The notes: generated by a model from the sequence alone, not told the origin. A stretch of DNA of 7,150 nt from Tissierellales bacterium (GCA_030147425.1 JASKZW010000136.1:1-7150), one strand, 5' to 3'; numbered from the stretch's first letter, positions 1 to 6,204 are shown. Numbers and translations: made by a program.

Positions 1-988
1 TTGCTATAGAAACAGCTGCAATAATAGCCTTTTTAAGGGCTTCTATTACCCTGTCATATTCTTCTGCTCCATAGTTAAATCCTATAATAGGCTGGGAACC
101 TTGGTTAACACCAAAGATTGGCATTAGGGTAAACATAGTAATACCATGGATTATTCCCATACTAGATACGGCAATATCGCCACCGTAAGTTGCCAGACTA
201 TTGTTGAAAACAAGATTTACCAAGCTAGCAGCTAGTTGCATACTAAATTGGTCAAAACCTAGGGAGAATATTTCTATCATAATATTCCATTTTACCTTTA
301 AGTTTTCCCAGCGAAGTTTTAATAGGCTGTCTCCTTTTATAAAATAGTAACTAACCCAGATTGCAGAAACTCCTTGGGCTATTATAGTAGCCAGGGCAGC
401 TCCTTTAATTCCCATATTAAAGTACCTTATAAAGACAAAGTCTAGGACTATATTTATAAAGGCACCTATAAGCATAGTTTTCATAGCAGTTTGAGGATTT
501 CCTTCCCCTCTAATAAAGTGGTTTAAACCAAAACCTACAGCCTGCAAAGGTGCTCCTAGAAGGATAATCCTAGTATAGTCCATAGCATAAGGTAGGATCT
601 TATCTGTAGCTCCAAAAACCTTTAATAAAGGTTCCAAAACAAAAAATCCTATTACAGTTAGGGCTAGGGAGATAAAAAATAACAGGGTAAAAGCATTACC
701 TAGTATTTTTTCCGAATCTTCCTTCCTGTCCTGACCTAGCCGAATAGAGGATAGAGAGTTTCCGCCTATACCTACCAACATACCAAAGGCCATTAAAATA
801 AGGGATACAGAGGAACTAACATAAATTGCCCCTATCCCTAGATTACCTACATACTTACCAACGAAAATTCTATCAACTATATTGTACAAGGCATTAACTA
901 ACATACCTACAATTGCTGGAATAGAAAACTTGATTAAAAGTTTGGTAATATCTTCTTCTTTTAAAAATTTTGAGTTGTTTTTTTCCAT
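1..988 (-). CDS. MATE-family multidrug efflux transporter (3' end cut off by window edge)
   Basis: An open frame of 329 codons reads leftwards from an ATG at 988-986 and runs off the window at base 1 with no stop. The start MEKNNSKFLKEEDITKLLIK is followed by many hydrophobic segments, about nine membrane spans in what is visible. MATE/DinF-type signatures are present: an early IPAIVGMLVNALYNIVDRIF segment, a mid-protein GAPLQAVGFGLNHFIRGEGN, and FGVNQGSQPIIGFNYGAEEY near residues 290-310, which is the repeat-2 hallmark of NorM/MepA-like proteins. The family is usually 440-460 residues, so roughly 120 are missing. Members are inner-membrane antiporters that export cationic drugs or metabolites using a Na+ or H+ gradient; the substrate cannot be told here. 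The ATG directly follows the marR stop (TAAATG), and its AAAGGA ribosome binding site lies inside the last marR codons, so it is probably cotranscribed and translationally coupled with marR. Confidence 0.9.
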   Translation of the reverse strand, partial: MEKNNSKFLKEEDITKLLIKFSIPAIVGMLVNALYNIVDRIFVGKYVGNLGIGAIYVSSSVSLILMAFGMLVGIGGNSLSSIRLGQDRKEDSEKILGNAFTLLFFISLALTVIGFFVLEPLLKVFGATDKILPYAMDYTRIILLGAPLQAVGFGLNHFIRGEGNPQTAMKTMLIGAFINIVLDFVFIRYFNMGIKGAALATIIAQGVSAIWVSYYFIKGDSLLKLRWENLKVKWNIMIEIFSLGFDQFSMQLAASLVNLVFNNSLATYGGDIAVSSMGIIHGITMFTLMPIFGVNQGSQPIIGFNYGAEEYDRVIEALKKAIIAAVSIA

Positions 989-1435
989 TTAATCATTCCT
1001 TTCTAAAATTTTTATTAAATTTAATAGGTCCTTATTAAATTGATTTATTTCCTCATCTGTACTATTTTCAAAAATTCTTTCTATTTCAGAATTAGTAATA
1101 TTCCTTTGTTTTTCATAAAAGTCCTTTCCTTCATCTGTTAAAAGAATCCAGAAACGCCTCCTATCATTCTCATCAGCCTCTTTATATATAAGTCCTAGGT
1201 CCTCCAGGGAATCAATAAGGCTGGTTATGCTTCCTTTTTCCATACTAAGATACTTACCTAATTTAGATGGATAGAGCCTTTCCTCACAACCTAGAAGCAT
1301 AATAGTTCTGACCTGGTTTTTTGTCAGACTAGGGCTGATTTTTTTAGATTTTTCAAAACTAGGCTTAAACTCCTTGTGTAAAAGAGCTATAAATTTTGCT
1401 AGATTAACTCTAATACTATCGCTACACTCTCCCAT
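989..1435 (-). CDS. MarR-family transcriptional regulator
   Basis: The 148-residue length is typical for MarR. N-terminal helices for dimerisation (about 1-35) lead into a winged helix-turn-helix. The LTKNQVRTIMLLG segment (37-49) and SKLGKYLSMEKGSITSLIDS (57-76) contain the recognition helix. The wing carries DENDRRRFWILLTDEG (88-103) with the family DRR signature. A C-terminal helical region (105-148) completes the dimer domain. MarR proteins are cytoplasmic dimers that bind palindromes, often near their own promoter, and release them on ligand binding. A matching palindrome sits about 24 bases upstream of this start codon. The ATG is preceded by GGGAGG about 10 bases upstream. Downstream it abuts a MATE transporter gene; in the other direction it faces a fatty acid synthesis operon. 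It could be a drug-responsive repressor of the pump, a FabT/FabR-like lipid regulator, or both; the sequence alone does not decide. Confidence 0.92.
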   Translation of the reverse strand: MGECSDSIRVNLAKFIALLHKEFKPSFEKSKKISPSLTKNQVRTIMLLGCEERLYPSKLGKYLSMEKGSITSLIDSLEDLGLIYKEADENDRRRFWILLTDEGKDFYEKQRNITNSEIERIFENSTDEEINQFNKDLLNLIKILERND

Positions 1436-1445
1436 ATAAAAAATC

Positions 1446-1451
1446 CCTCCC
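1446..1451 (-). promoter_or_regulatory. Ribosome binding site of marR
   Basis: On the minus strand this reads GGGAGG, within AAGGGAGGGA, about 10 bases before the ATG at 1435. It supports the chosen marR start. Confidence 0.75.
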
Positions 1452-1458
1452 TTGAAAC

Positions 1459-1476
1459 TAGTTAGAAATCTAACTA
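1459..1476. promoter_or_regulatory. Palindromic operator, probable MarR autoregulatory site
   Basis: TAGTTAGA-AA-TCTAACTA has two perfect 8-base arms separated by two bases. Its size and symmetry fit the 16-20 bp operators of MarR-family dimers. It lies just downstream of the marR -10 box, separated by three bases, and covers the predicted marR transcription start (around 1473). Binding there would block transcription of marR and the downstream MATE gene. That this MarR is the binding protein is inferred from position and symmetry. Confidence 0.7.
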
Positions 1477-1479
1477 CTT

Positions 1480-1507
1480 ATTATATAGTTTTAAAATTTA
1501 ATGTCAA
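1480..1507 (-). promoter_or_regulatory. Sigma-A type promoter of marR-MATE unit
   Basis: On the minus strand a consensus TTGACA (plus-strand TGTCAA at 1502-1507) is followed after 16 bases by a consensus TATAAT (plus-strand ATTATA at 1480-1485). Transcription would start near 1473, giving a leader of about 38 bases before the marR ATG. Both boxes match consensus exactly, so the unrepressed promoter should be strong. This fits control mainly by the overlapping palindrome. Confidence 0.8.
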
Positions 1508-1510
1508 CAA

Positions 1511-1533
1511 TACTTAAAAATATTTAACTACTT
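1511..1533. promoter_or_regulatory. Degenerate second operator candidate upstream of acpP
   Basis: TACTTAAA-AATA-TTTAACTA is an imperfect dyad whose right arm resembles the marR operator arm TCTAACTA. The 9-mer TAACTACTT at 1525-1533 is an exact copy of 1471-1479, which spans the right arm and flank of the marR palindrome. The copies are 54 bases apart and in the same orientation. The second copy runs into the acpP -35 box. This could be a weaker MarR site on the fatty acid promoter. The arm spacing differs from the main operator (4 versus 2 bases), which weakens the case. Confidence 0.4.
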
Positions 1534-1559
1534 GACAAAAAAGCTTAAAGCTATATACT
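1532..1559 (+). promoter_or_regulatory. Sigma-A type promoter of the acpP-acc-fab operon
   Basis: A consensus TTGACA at 1532-1537 and TATACT at 1554-1559 (5 of 6 matches to TATAAT) are 16 bases apart. Transcription would start near 1566, giving a leader of about 46 bases to the acpP ATG. The -35 box is back to back with the marR -35 box, with 24 bases between them, so a repressor or RNA polymerase at one promoter could affect the other. The spacer contains a small inverted repeat, AGCTT-A-AAGCT (1542-1552). Confidence 0.8.
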
Positions 1560-1597
1560 AATACTTAAAGAATTTTATATAAAAAACTTTAAATAAA

Positions 1598-1602
1598 AGG
1601 AG
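1598..1602 (+). promoter_or_regulatory. Ribosome binding site of acpP
   Basis: AGGAG, followed by TGGTGA, sits 9 bases before the ATG at 1612. It fixes the acpP start and fits the strong translation expected for acyl carrier protein. Confidence 0.8.
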
Positions 1603-1611
1603 TGGTGAAAA

Positions 1612-1839
1612 ATGATTTATGAAAAGGTTAAGGAGATTTTGATAGAAAATCTAGCATGTGATGAGGAAGATATAAGCTTAGATAGTCATTTAATAGAGGA
1701 CTTAGAGGCAGACTCCTTAGATATTGTAGAGCTATCTATGGAGATGGAGGAAGAGTTTGGAATAGAGGTGCCTGATGAGGACTTGGAAAAACTTCAAACT
1801 GTAGAATCTATAGTAACTTATATAGAAAGAATGAGTTAA
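1612..1839 (+). CDS. acpP: Acyl carrier protein
   Basis: A 75-residue, strongly acidic protein of usual ACP length. The DSLDIVEL motif holds the attachment serine, Ser35 in D34-S35-L36, where holo-ACP synthase adds 4'-phosphopantetheine. The following helix, EMEEEFGIEVPDEDLEKL, is the acidic recognition helix that docks FAS II enzymes. ACP is cytosolic and carries growing acyl chains as thioesters. It is the first gene after the operon promoter and has a good ribosome binding site. Its stop codon is one base before the accB ATG, so the two are probably translationally coupled. Having acpP at the head of the run rather than between fabG/fabD and fabF differs from the layout common in many Bacillota. 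Confidence 0.97.
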   Translation: MIYEKVKEILIENLACDEEDISLDSHLIEDLEADSLDIVELSMEMEEEFGIEVPDEDLEKLQTVESIVTYIERMS

Positions 1840-1840
1840 G

Positions 1841-2278
1841 ATGGAAAGATCTTTAAGGAATACTTTAAAAGTCTTTAATGAAAATAAGCTTAGTAAGTTA
1901 AGGCTTAGGGACAAGGATTTTGAAATAGAGTTAGAAAGATCAACTAGCTGGCTAGAGTCTGGCCCTATAGAGCCTTCCTTTAGTCAAGAGCTTGTAAAGG
2001 AAGAAAAAAAGGAGGAGCCAGTAGAAAATAGGGACTTATTTCAACTAGAGTCTCCTTTAGTAGGAGTTTACTATGAGGCAGCCAATCCTGAGGCAGAGCC
2101 TTATGTGAAAGAGGGAGATAGGGTAGAAAAGGGCCAGGTTCTATGTATAGTTGAGGCTATGAAAATGATAAATGAAATAAAGAGTCCAGTTAGTGGAGTA
2201 ATTAAAAAAATTAACTTTAAGAATGAAGAAACTGTTGAGTATAAGGATGTTTTAATGGAGATTGATGAAAATGTATAG
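1841..2278 (+). CDS. accB: Acetyl-CoA carboxylase biotin carboxyl carrier protein (BCCP)
   Basis: A 145-residue BCCP of usual length. The C-terminal biotinyl domain (about 69-143) starts SPLVGVYYEA and contains EAMKMINEI, with the biotinylated lysine at Lys108. A thumb segment (about NPEAEPY, 82-88) is present, as in dedicated acetyl-CoA carboxylase BCCPs. The N-terminal 33 residues (LKVFNENKLSKLRLRDKDFEIELER) resemble the helix-strand module that holds biotin carboxylase. The linker is short and charged (KEEKKEEP), not Pro/Ala-rich as in many homologues. The ATG lies one base after the acpP stop and only a weak purine stretch precedes it, so translation probably depends on ribosomes finishing acpP. 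It overlaps accC by 8 bases. Confidence 0.95.
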   Translation: MERSLRNTLKVFNENKLSKLRLRDKDFEIELERSTSWLESGPIEPSFSQELVKEEKKEEPVENRDLFQLESPLVGVYYEAANPEAEPYVKEGDRVEKGQVLCIVEAMKMINEIKSPVSGVIKKINFKNEETVEYKDVLMEIDENV

Positions 2279-3665
2279 AAGAATCTTAGTGGCAAATAGG
2301 GGAGAAGTGGCAGTTAGGGTAATTCGAGCTTGTAAGGAGTTAGGTATAGAGACAGTAAGTATATATAGTCTAGAAGATAGGGACAGCCTACATGTAGGCT
2401 TGGCAGACTTGTCAGTTTGCATAGGTGAGGGTGGAGGTAAAAACAACTACTTAAATATAGCCAAGATAATAAATGTAGCAGTTCTTAAAAATTGTGATGC
2501 TATCCACCCAGGCTATGGTTTTTTATCTGAAAATGCTGAATTCATAAGGGCTTGTCAGGCCTGTGGCTTAGACTTTATAGGACCTTCTGTAGAAAATATT
2601 TTAGAACTAGGAAACAAGGCTAGGGCCAGGAAGATAATGCTCGAAAACCAGATTCCCTTAGTTCCAGGTTATGAAGGAAGGATAGGCTCCTTTAAAGAGC
2701 TAAAAAAGATAGCTGAAAAAATAGGCTATCCACTGATTCTAAAGCCTAGTATTGGTGGCGGAGGCAGGGGGATGAGGATAGTAAGAAGGGAAGAAAACCT
2801 GGAAGAAGATTTTAGGCAGGCAGAAAAGGAAGCTAGGCTTTGTTTTGGAAGTGATGAAATTTACCTGGAAAAGTATATAGAAGGAGCCAAGCATATAGAG
2901 TTTCAAATTATGGGAGATAGCTTTGGAAATATTGTGAGTCTAGGTGATAGGGAGTGTTCTATCCAAAGAAAAAATCAGAAACTTTTAGAAGAGGCACCTT
3001 CACCTAGTTTATCCCAGGAACTAAGGGAGAAGATAGAAAGACAGGCTATTAAGATAGGAAAGATTTTAAATTACAGAAACCTAGGCACTATAGAGTTTCT
3101 TTTAGATAGGGATAAAAACTTTTATTTTATGGAGGTAAATACTAGATTACAAGTAGAACATACAGTTAGTGAAATGATTACAGGTGTAGACATTGTAAAA
3201 GAACAAATAAGACTAGCCAAGGGTCTCCCACTATCATTTAAGCAGGAAGACATTAGGCTAGTTGGCCATAGTATTCAGTGTAGGATAAATGCAGAAGATA
3301 TAGCTAATAATTTTATGCCTTCAAGCGGAGAAGTTAGGATAGGCAATATTCCTAATGGTTTTAATACTAGATTTGATAGTTATATTTATAAGGATACTAG
3401 GCTTAACCCTTACTTTGACTCGATGATAGGCAAGCTAATAGTAAAGGATTCAGATAGGCTTAGGGCTATAAAAAAGATGAGGGCAGGCTTGGAGGAGTTA
3501 GATATTAAGGGAGTTTCTACAAATATAGATCTTCACTATGGCATACTCCATGACAGGGAGTTTTTAAAGGGAGACTATAATATTAACTTTTTGGAAGAAA
3601 GATTCAAGGATAAGTTAGAAGATTTTTACTCAGATATAGAAAGTTGGTATAGGAAAAATGCTTAA
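2271..3665 (+). CDS. accC: Acetyl-CoA carboxylase, biotin carboxylase subunit
   Basis: An ATP-grasp enzyme that carboxylates biotin on AccB using ATP and bicarbonate. From the ATG at 2271 it has 464 residues, close to the family size of about 450. The start gives MYRRILVANRGEVAVRV, which aligns with the usual MxKKILIANRGEIA opening. TTG (2262) and ATG (2265) upstream are in frame, but the GGAG at 2257-2260 is spaced 10 bases from 2271 and only 1 or 4 from them. Visible motifs are HPGYGFLSEN (79-88), the ATP-grasp glycine loop GGGGRGMRIV (162-171), CSIQRKNQKLLEEAP (229-243), the metal- and substrate-binding EVNTRLQVEH (288-297), and QCRINAED (336-343) with the catalytic-site arginine. VEHTVSEMITG has Thr where many homologues have Pro. 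It overlaps accB by 8 and accD by 8 bases (ATGCTTAA). Confidence 0.96.
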   Translation: MYRRILVANRGEVAVRVIRACKELGIETVSIYSLEDRDSLHVGLADLSVCIGEGGGKNNYLNIAKIINVAVLKNCDAIHPGYGFLSENAEFIRACQACGLDFIGPSVENILELGNKARARKIMLENQIPLVPGYEGRIGSFKELKKIAEKIGYPLILKPSIGGGGRGMRIVRREENLEEDFRQAEKEARLCFGSDEIYLEKYIEGAKHIEFQIMGDSFGNIVSLGDRECSIQRKNQKLLEEAPSPSLSQELREKIERQAIKIGKILNYRNLGTIEFLLDRDKNFYFMEVNTRLQVEHTVSEMITGVDIVKEQIRLAKGLPLSFKQEDIRLVGHSIQCRINAEDIANNFMPSSGEVRIGNIPNGFNTRFDSYIYKDTRLNPYFDSMIGKLIVKDSDRLRAIKKMRAGLEELDIKGVSTNIDLHYGILHDREFLKGDYNINFLEERFKDKLEDFYSDIESWYRKNA

Positions 3666-4503
3666 AAAAGATTTTTCACTAATTAAAACTATTAAAAACT
3701 TAAGGAAAAAAACTTTAGGAAAAAAGGATTTACCAGATGATTTATTTATAGCCTGTCCAGGCTGTAAATCCTATCCCTTAAGAGAATCAATTAGGGAAAA
3801 CTTTTATATTTGTCCTGCCTGCTCCTATCACTTTGATATGCCAGCAGGGGAAAGAATAAGGATGGTATTTGATAGCTATAAAATACTTAATGAGCCAATA
3901 ACATACAGGAATCCTATTGAATTTCCTGACTATGAAAAAAAGTTAAAGGAGCACAAAAAGAAATCAGGCCAGGAAGAAGGGATTATTATTTTAGAAGGAG
4001 AAATAGGCGGGATAAAACTTATTTCTATAGTTATGAATAAGGATTTTATGATGGCAAGTATGGGAGTTTATCTAGGGGACCAGATAGTAAGGGCCTTTAA
4101 ATTAGCAGAAGAAAAAAGCTTACCCTTGTTAGCCTTTGTAGCTAGTGGAGGAGCTAGGATGCAGGAGGGAATATATTCCCTTATGCAAATGGCTAGAACT
4201 AATATCCAGGCCAAGTCCTTTTTAGACTCAGGTAATTTATATATATCCTGTCTAACTAATCCTAGTACAGGTGGAGTTCTGGCTAGTTTTGCTAGCTTGG
4301 GAGATATAACTATAGCTGAGCCCAATAGTCTTATAGGCTTTGCTGGACCTAGGGTTATTAAGCAAACTATAAATCAGGATCTGCCAGAGGGCTTTCAAAG
4401 TTCAGACTTTCTCTTGGAACATGGTTTTCTAGACAGTCTAGTAGATAGAAGAGAATTAAAAGATTATCTTTACAAGATTTTAAGCTTACACAAGGGAGGT
4501 TAG
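3658..4503 (+). CDS. accD: Acetyl-CoA carboxylase carboxyltransferase subunit beta
   Basis: A 281-residue carboxyltransferase beta subunit, near the usual 280-300. The N-terminal zinc ribbon is complete: CPGC (Cys33, Cys36) and CPAC (Cys52, Cys55). The crotonase-fold core contains SGGARMQEG (163-171), NPSTGGV (201-207; many homologues have DPTTGGV) and IGFAGPRVIKQT (226-237). With AccA it transfers the carboxyl group from biotin to acetyl-CoA, making malonyl-CoA. The segment KDFMMASMGVYLGDQIV (128-144) departs from the common FMGGSMGSVVGEK, so the oxyanion-region loop may differ, but no core motif is missing. The ATG lies inside the accC end, with AGGA only 3 bases upstream, so initiation is probably coupled to accC termination. 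Its last codons (Lys-Gly-Gly) double as the accA ribosome binding site. Confidence 0.95.
   Translation: MLKKDFSLIKTIKNLRKKTLGKKDLPDDLFIACPGCKSYPLRESIRENFYICPACSYHFDMPAGERIRMVFDSYKILNEPITYRNPIEFPDYEKKLKEHKKKSGQEEGIIILEGEIGGIKLISIVMNKDFMMASMGVYLGDQIVRAFKLAEEKSLPLLAFVASGGARMQEGIYSLMQMARTNIQAKSFLDSGNLYISCLTNPSTGGVLASFASLGDITIAEPNSLIGFAGPRVIKQTINQDLPEGFQSSDFLLEHGFLDSLVDRRELKDYLYKILSLHKGG
4493..4500 (+). promoter_or_regulatory. Ribosome binding site of accA within the accD 3' end
   Basis: AGGGAGGT lies 5 bases before the accA ATG (4506) and is encoded within the last accD codons. It is one of the strongest Shine-Dalgarno matches in the operon and fixes the accA start. Confidence 0.8.
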
Positions 4504-4505
4504 AT

Positions 4506-5312
4506 ATGCTTAGGGAAGTAGATGCATATAAAAGAGTTTTAAATGCTAGGGAGGAAACTAGGCCTAAGGCCTTAGACTTTATAGAAAACATTATTAGGGA
4601 GCCAGTTTATTTTGCTGGGGACAGGGGCTATGGAGAAGATCAAAGTATTATAGCGGGTATTGGTTATTTGGGAGAAAGACCAGTTAGTTTTTTGGCCAGT
4701 CATAAGGGGAAAAATTTAGAGGAAAATCTTAAGCATAACTTTGCCATGCCTAAGCCAGAGGGATATAGGAAGGCCCTGAGAATAATGAAGCAGGCAGAGA
4801 AGTTTAATAGGCCAGTTATTACTTTTGTGGATACACCTGGTGCATATCCAGGAATAGGAGCAGAAAAAAGAGGCCAGGCCTGGGCTATATCTGAAAATAT
4901 AATGGAGATGGCCTATTTAGAAAGTCCTATAATTTCAGTTATAACAGGAGAAGGAGGAAGTGGCGGTGCCTTAGCTCTTTCTGTGGCCAACAAGATTATT
5001 ATGATGGAAAATAGTATTTACTCTATACTTTCACCAGAAGGCTTTGCTTCTATTCTTTATAAGGATAGATCTAAGGCTAGGGAAGTATGTAAATATATGA
5101 AACTTACTAGCCAGGATCTTTATGAGCATGGACTAGCAGATTACCTAATCAAGGAAGACAGGGACTTTAGTCAGATTTATAAGGAGATAGAAAACTTAAT
5201 CAGGGAATTACTTGACTCTTACCAGGGAAAGGACAAGGATTTTATAGTAAGAGATAGATTAGAAAAATTTTCTAAGTTTGGTGGTGGAGAAATTGACAGT
5301 AAAAATACTTAA
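4506..5312 (+). CDS. accA: Acetyl-CoA carboxylase carboxyltransferase subunit alpha
   Basis: A 268-residue alpha subunit, the partner of AccD. Motifs in order are NFAMPKPEGYRKALRIM (78-94), DTPGAYPGIGAEKRGQ (109-124), GEGGSGGALAL (148-158) and the YSILSPEGFASIL segment (172-184). The GEGGSGGA and SPEG segments form the biotin/CoA oxyanion pockets in the family. It is shorter than the E. coli protein (319 residues) because the N-terminal helical extension is reduced, a form I recall as common among clostridial homologues. The start is set by AGGGAGGT just upstream; accD ends two bases before. The C-terminal tail (FGGGEIDSKNT) overlaps the probable fabH start, and its glycine codons supply the fabH ribosome binding site. 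Confidence 0.95.
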   Translation: MLREVDAYKRVLNAREETRPKALDFIENIIREPVYFAGDRGYGEDQSIIAGIGYLGERPVSFLASHKGKNLEENLKHNFAMPKPEGYRKALRIMKQAEKFNRPVITFVDTPGAYPGIGAEKRGQAWAISENIMEMAYLESPIISVITGEGGSGGALALSVANKIIMMENSIYSILSPEGFASILYKDRSKAREVCKYMKLTSQDLYEHGLADYLIKEDRDFSQIYKEIENLIRELLDSYQGKDKDFIVRDRLEKFSKFGGGEIDSKNT

Positions 5313-6204
5313 GACAGCATCTAGCCTGCCTAAGAAAAAAGTAGATAATTTTTATTTTGAAAAAATACTAGATACTTCAGATGAGTGGATAAGGACTAGG
5401 ACAGGAATAAGGGAGAGAAGATTTATTTCAGAAGAGAATCTTTTTGACTTGATAAAGCTAGGCTTGGATAAATTAAACTTGCAAAAGAATGAGAAGGATA
5501 GGCTTAAATATATAATTTTTACTAGTTGTAGCACTTCCTACTCTGTAGCAAATATAGCCAGTCAAATTAGCCAGTATTTAGGATTAGATCAGGCCTATGC
5601 CTTAGATATAAATATGGCCTGTAGTGGCTATGTAGCTGCCTTGGAAATTCTAGAAAAGTTTATATCTGAAGGAGAGTATGGACTTATAGTCTCTGGAGAG
5701 TACTTGTCTAGACTGCTAAACTTTAAGGACAGGTCCTCAGCTATTTTATTTGGAGATGGGGTAGGGCTAAGTCTACTAGGCTATGAGAAAGCTAAAAAAT
5801 CTTTTTTCCATAGTTCAGGTTTTGGGAAAAAAGAATATCTTTCCTATGATGAAGACAAGGGCCTGCAAATGGAAGGCAGGCAAATATACAGGTTTGCCAG
5901 TTCTTTTTTAGTGGAAGAAGCTAAGGATTTTTTAGAAAGAATTGACTTTCTTCCAGAAAAAATCGACTGGTTAGTGTGTCACCAGGCTAATAAAAGAATC
6001 TTAGCCAGTATATCTAAAAAGTTAAAAATAAGTAAGGATAAAATTCCTAGCAATTTAGAAAGCTATGGTAATACATCTTCAGCAAGTATTCCTATACTCT
6101 TAGATGAGTTAAACAAGGAAGAAAAGTTAAAAAGAGGGGATAAAATTTTACTCTTATCCTTTGGAGCTGGCCTAGCTTGGTCAATAGGATTAATAGAATG
6201 GTAG
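5293..6204 (+). CDS. fabH: Beta-ketoacyl-ACP synthase III
   Basis: FabH condenses acetyl-CoA (or a branched acyl-CoA) with malonyl-ACP to start fatty acid chains. From the TTG at 5293 it has 303 residues, slightly short for the family (about 315-330). The opening TVKILKTASSLPKKKV aligns with the usual KILGTGSYLPEKVV, and SDEWIRTRTGIRERR follows. The Cys-His-Asn triad is visible: Cys110 in NMACSGY, His230 in VCHQANKR and Asn260 in SYGNTSSAS. The C-terminal GAGLAWS replaces the common GGGLTWG. TTG (5278) and GTG (5281, 5284) are also in frame but have no Shine-Dalgarno site; GGTGGTGGAG lies just before 5293, at a tight 3-base spacing. The gene overlaps accA by 20 bases, which suggests coupled translation. 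Function is secure; the start is less so. Confidence 0.93.
   Translation: MTVKILKTASSLPKKKVDNFYFEKILDTSDEWIRTRTGIRERRFISEENLFDLIKLGLDKLNLQKNEKDRLKYIIFTSCSTSYSVANIASQISQYLGLDQAYALDINMACSGYVAALEILEKFISEGEYGLIVSGEYLSRLLNFKDRSSAILFGDGVGLSLLGYEKAKKSFFHSSGFGKKEYLSYDEDKGLQMEGRQIYRFASSFLVEEAKDFLERIDFLPEKIDWLVCHQANKRILASISKKLKISKDKIPSNLESYGNTSSASIPILLDELNKEEKLKRGDKILLLSFGAGLAWSIGLIEW

Larger units (their letters stand above)
1509..1569. repeat. 10-bp direct repeat flanking the acpP promoter
   Basis: AATACTTAAA occurs exactly at 1509-1518 and at 1560-1569, 51 bases apart. The first copy is upstream of the acpP -35 box and the second covers the predicted transcription start just after the -10 box. Continuations are similar (AATATTTAACTA versus GAATTTTATATA). 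In such AT-rich DNA a 10-mer repeat can arise by chance, so a regulatory role is only a possibility. Confidence 0.4.

Noticed and set aside
1551..1570. Possible FapR operator near the acpP start site (TACTAA at 1556-1561)
   Set aside because: Only one half of the known TTAGTACCTnnTACTAA-type site is present, with no matching inverted half, and no fapR gene is in the window.
1566..1611. Riboswitch or attenuator in the acpP leader
   Set aside because: The predicted leader is about 46 bases, AT-rich, with no stable stem or terminator hairpin that I can see.
1732..1914. 60-codon minus-strand frame opposite acpP/accB
   Set aside because: It spans the junction of two certain genes and encodes a low-complexity Leu/Ser/Phe stretch, typical of the complement of AT-rich coding DNA.
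2262..2270. Longer accC start at TTG 2262 or ATG 2265
   Set aside because: The GGAG at 2257-2260 would be only 1 or 4 bases away, and the extra residues precede the conserved family N-terminus that begins at 2271.
1841..3665. Pyruvate or propionyl-CoA carboxylase subunits instead of AccB/AccC
   Set aside because: Separate short BCCP with a thumb segment, a stand-alone biotin carboxylase, and adjacent accD and accA all point to acetyl-CoA carboxylase.
4068..4325. 85-codon minus-strand frame opposite accD
   Set aside because: It is fully inside accD, opposite its catalytic motifs, with no domain and no independent promoter.
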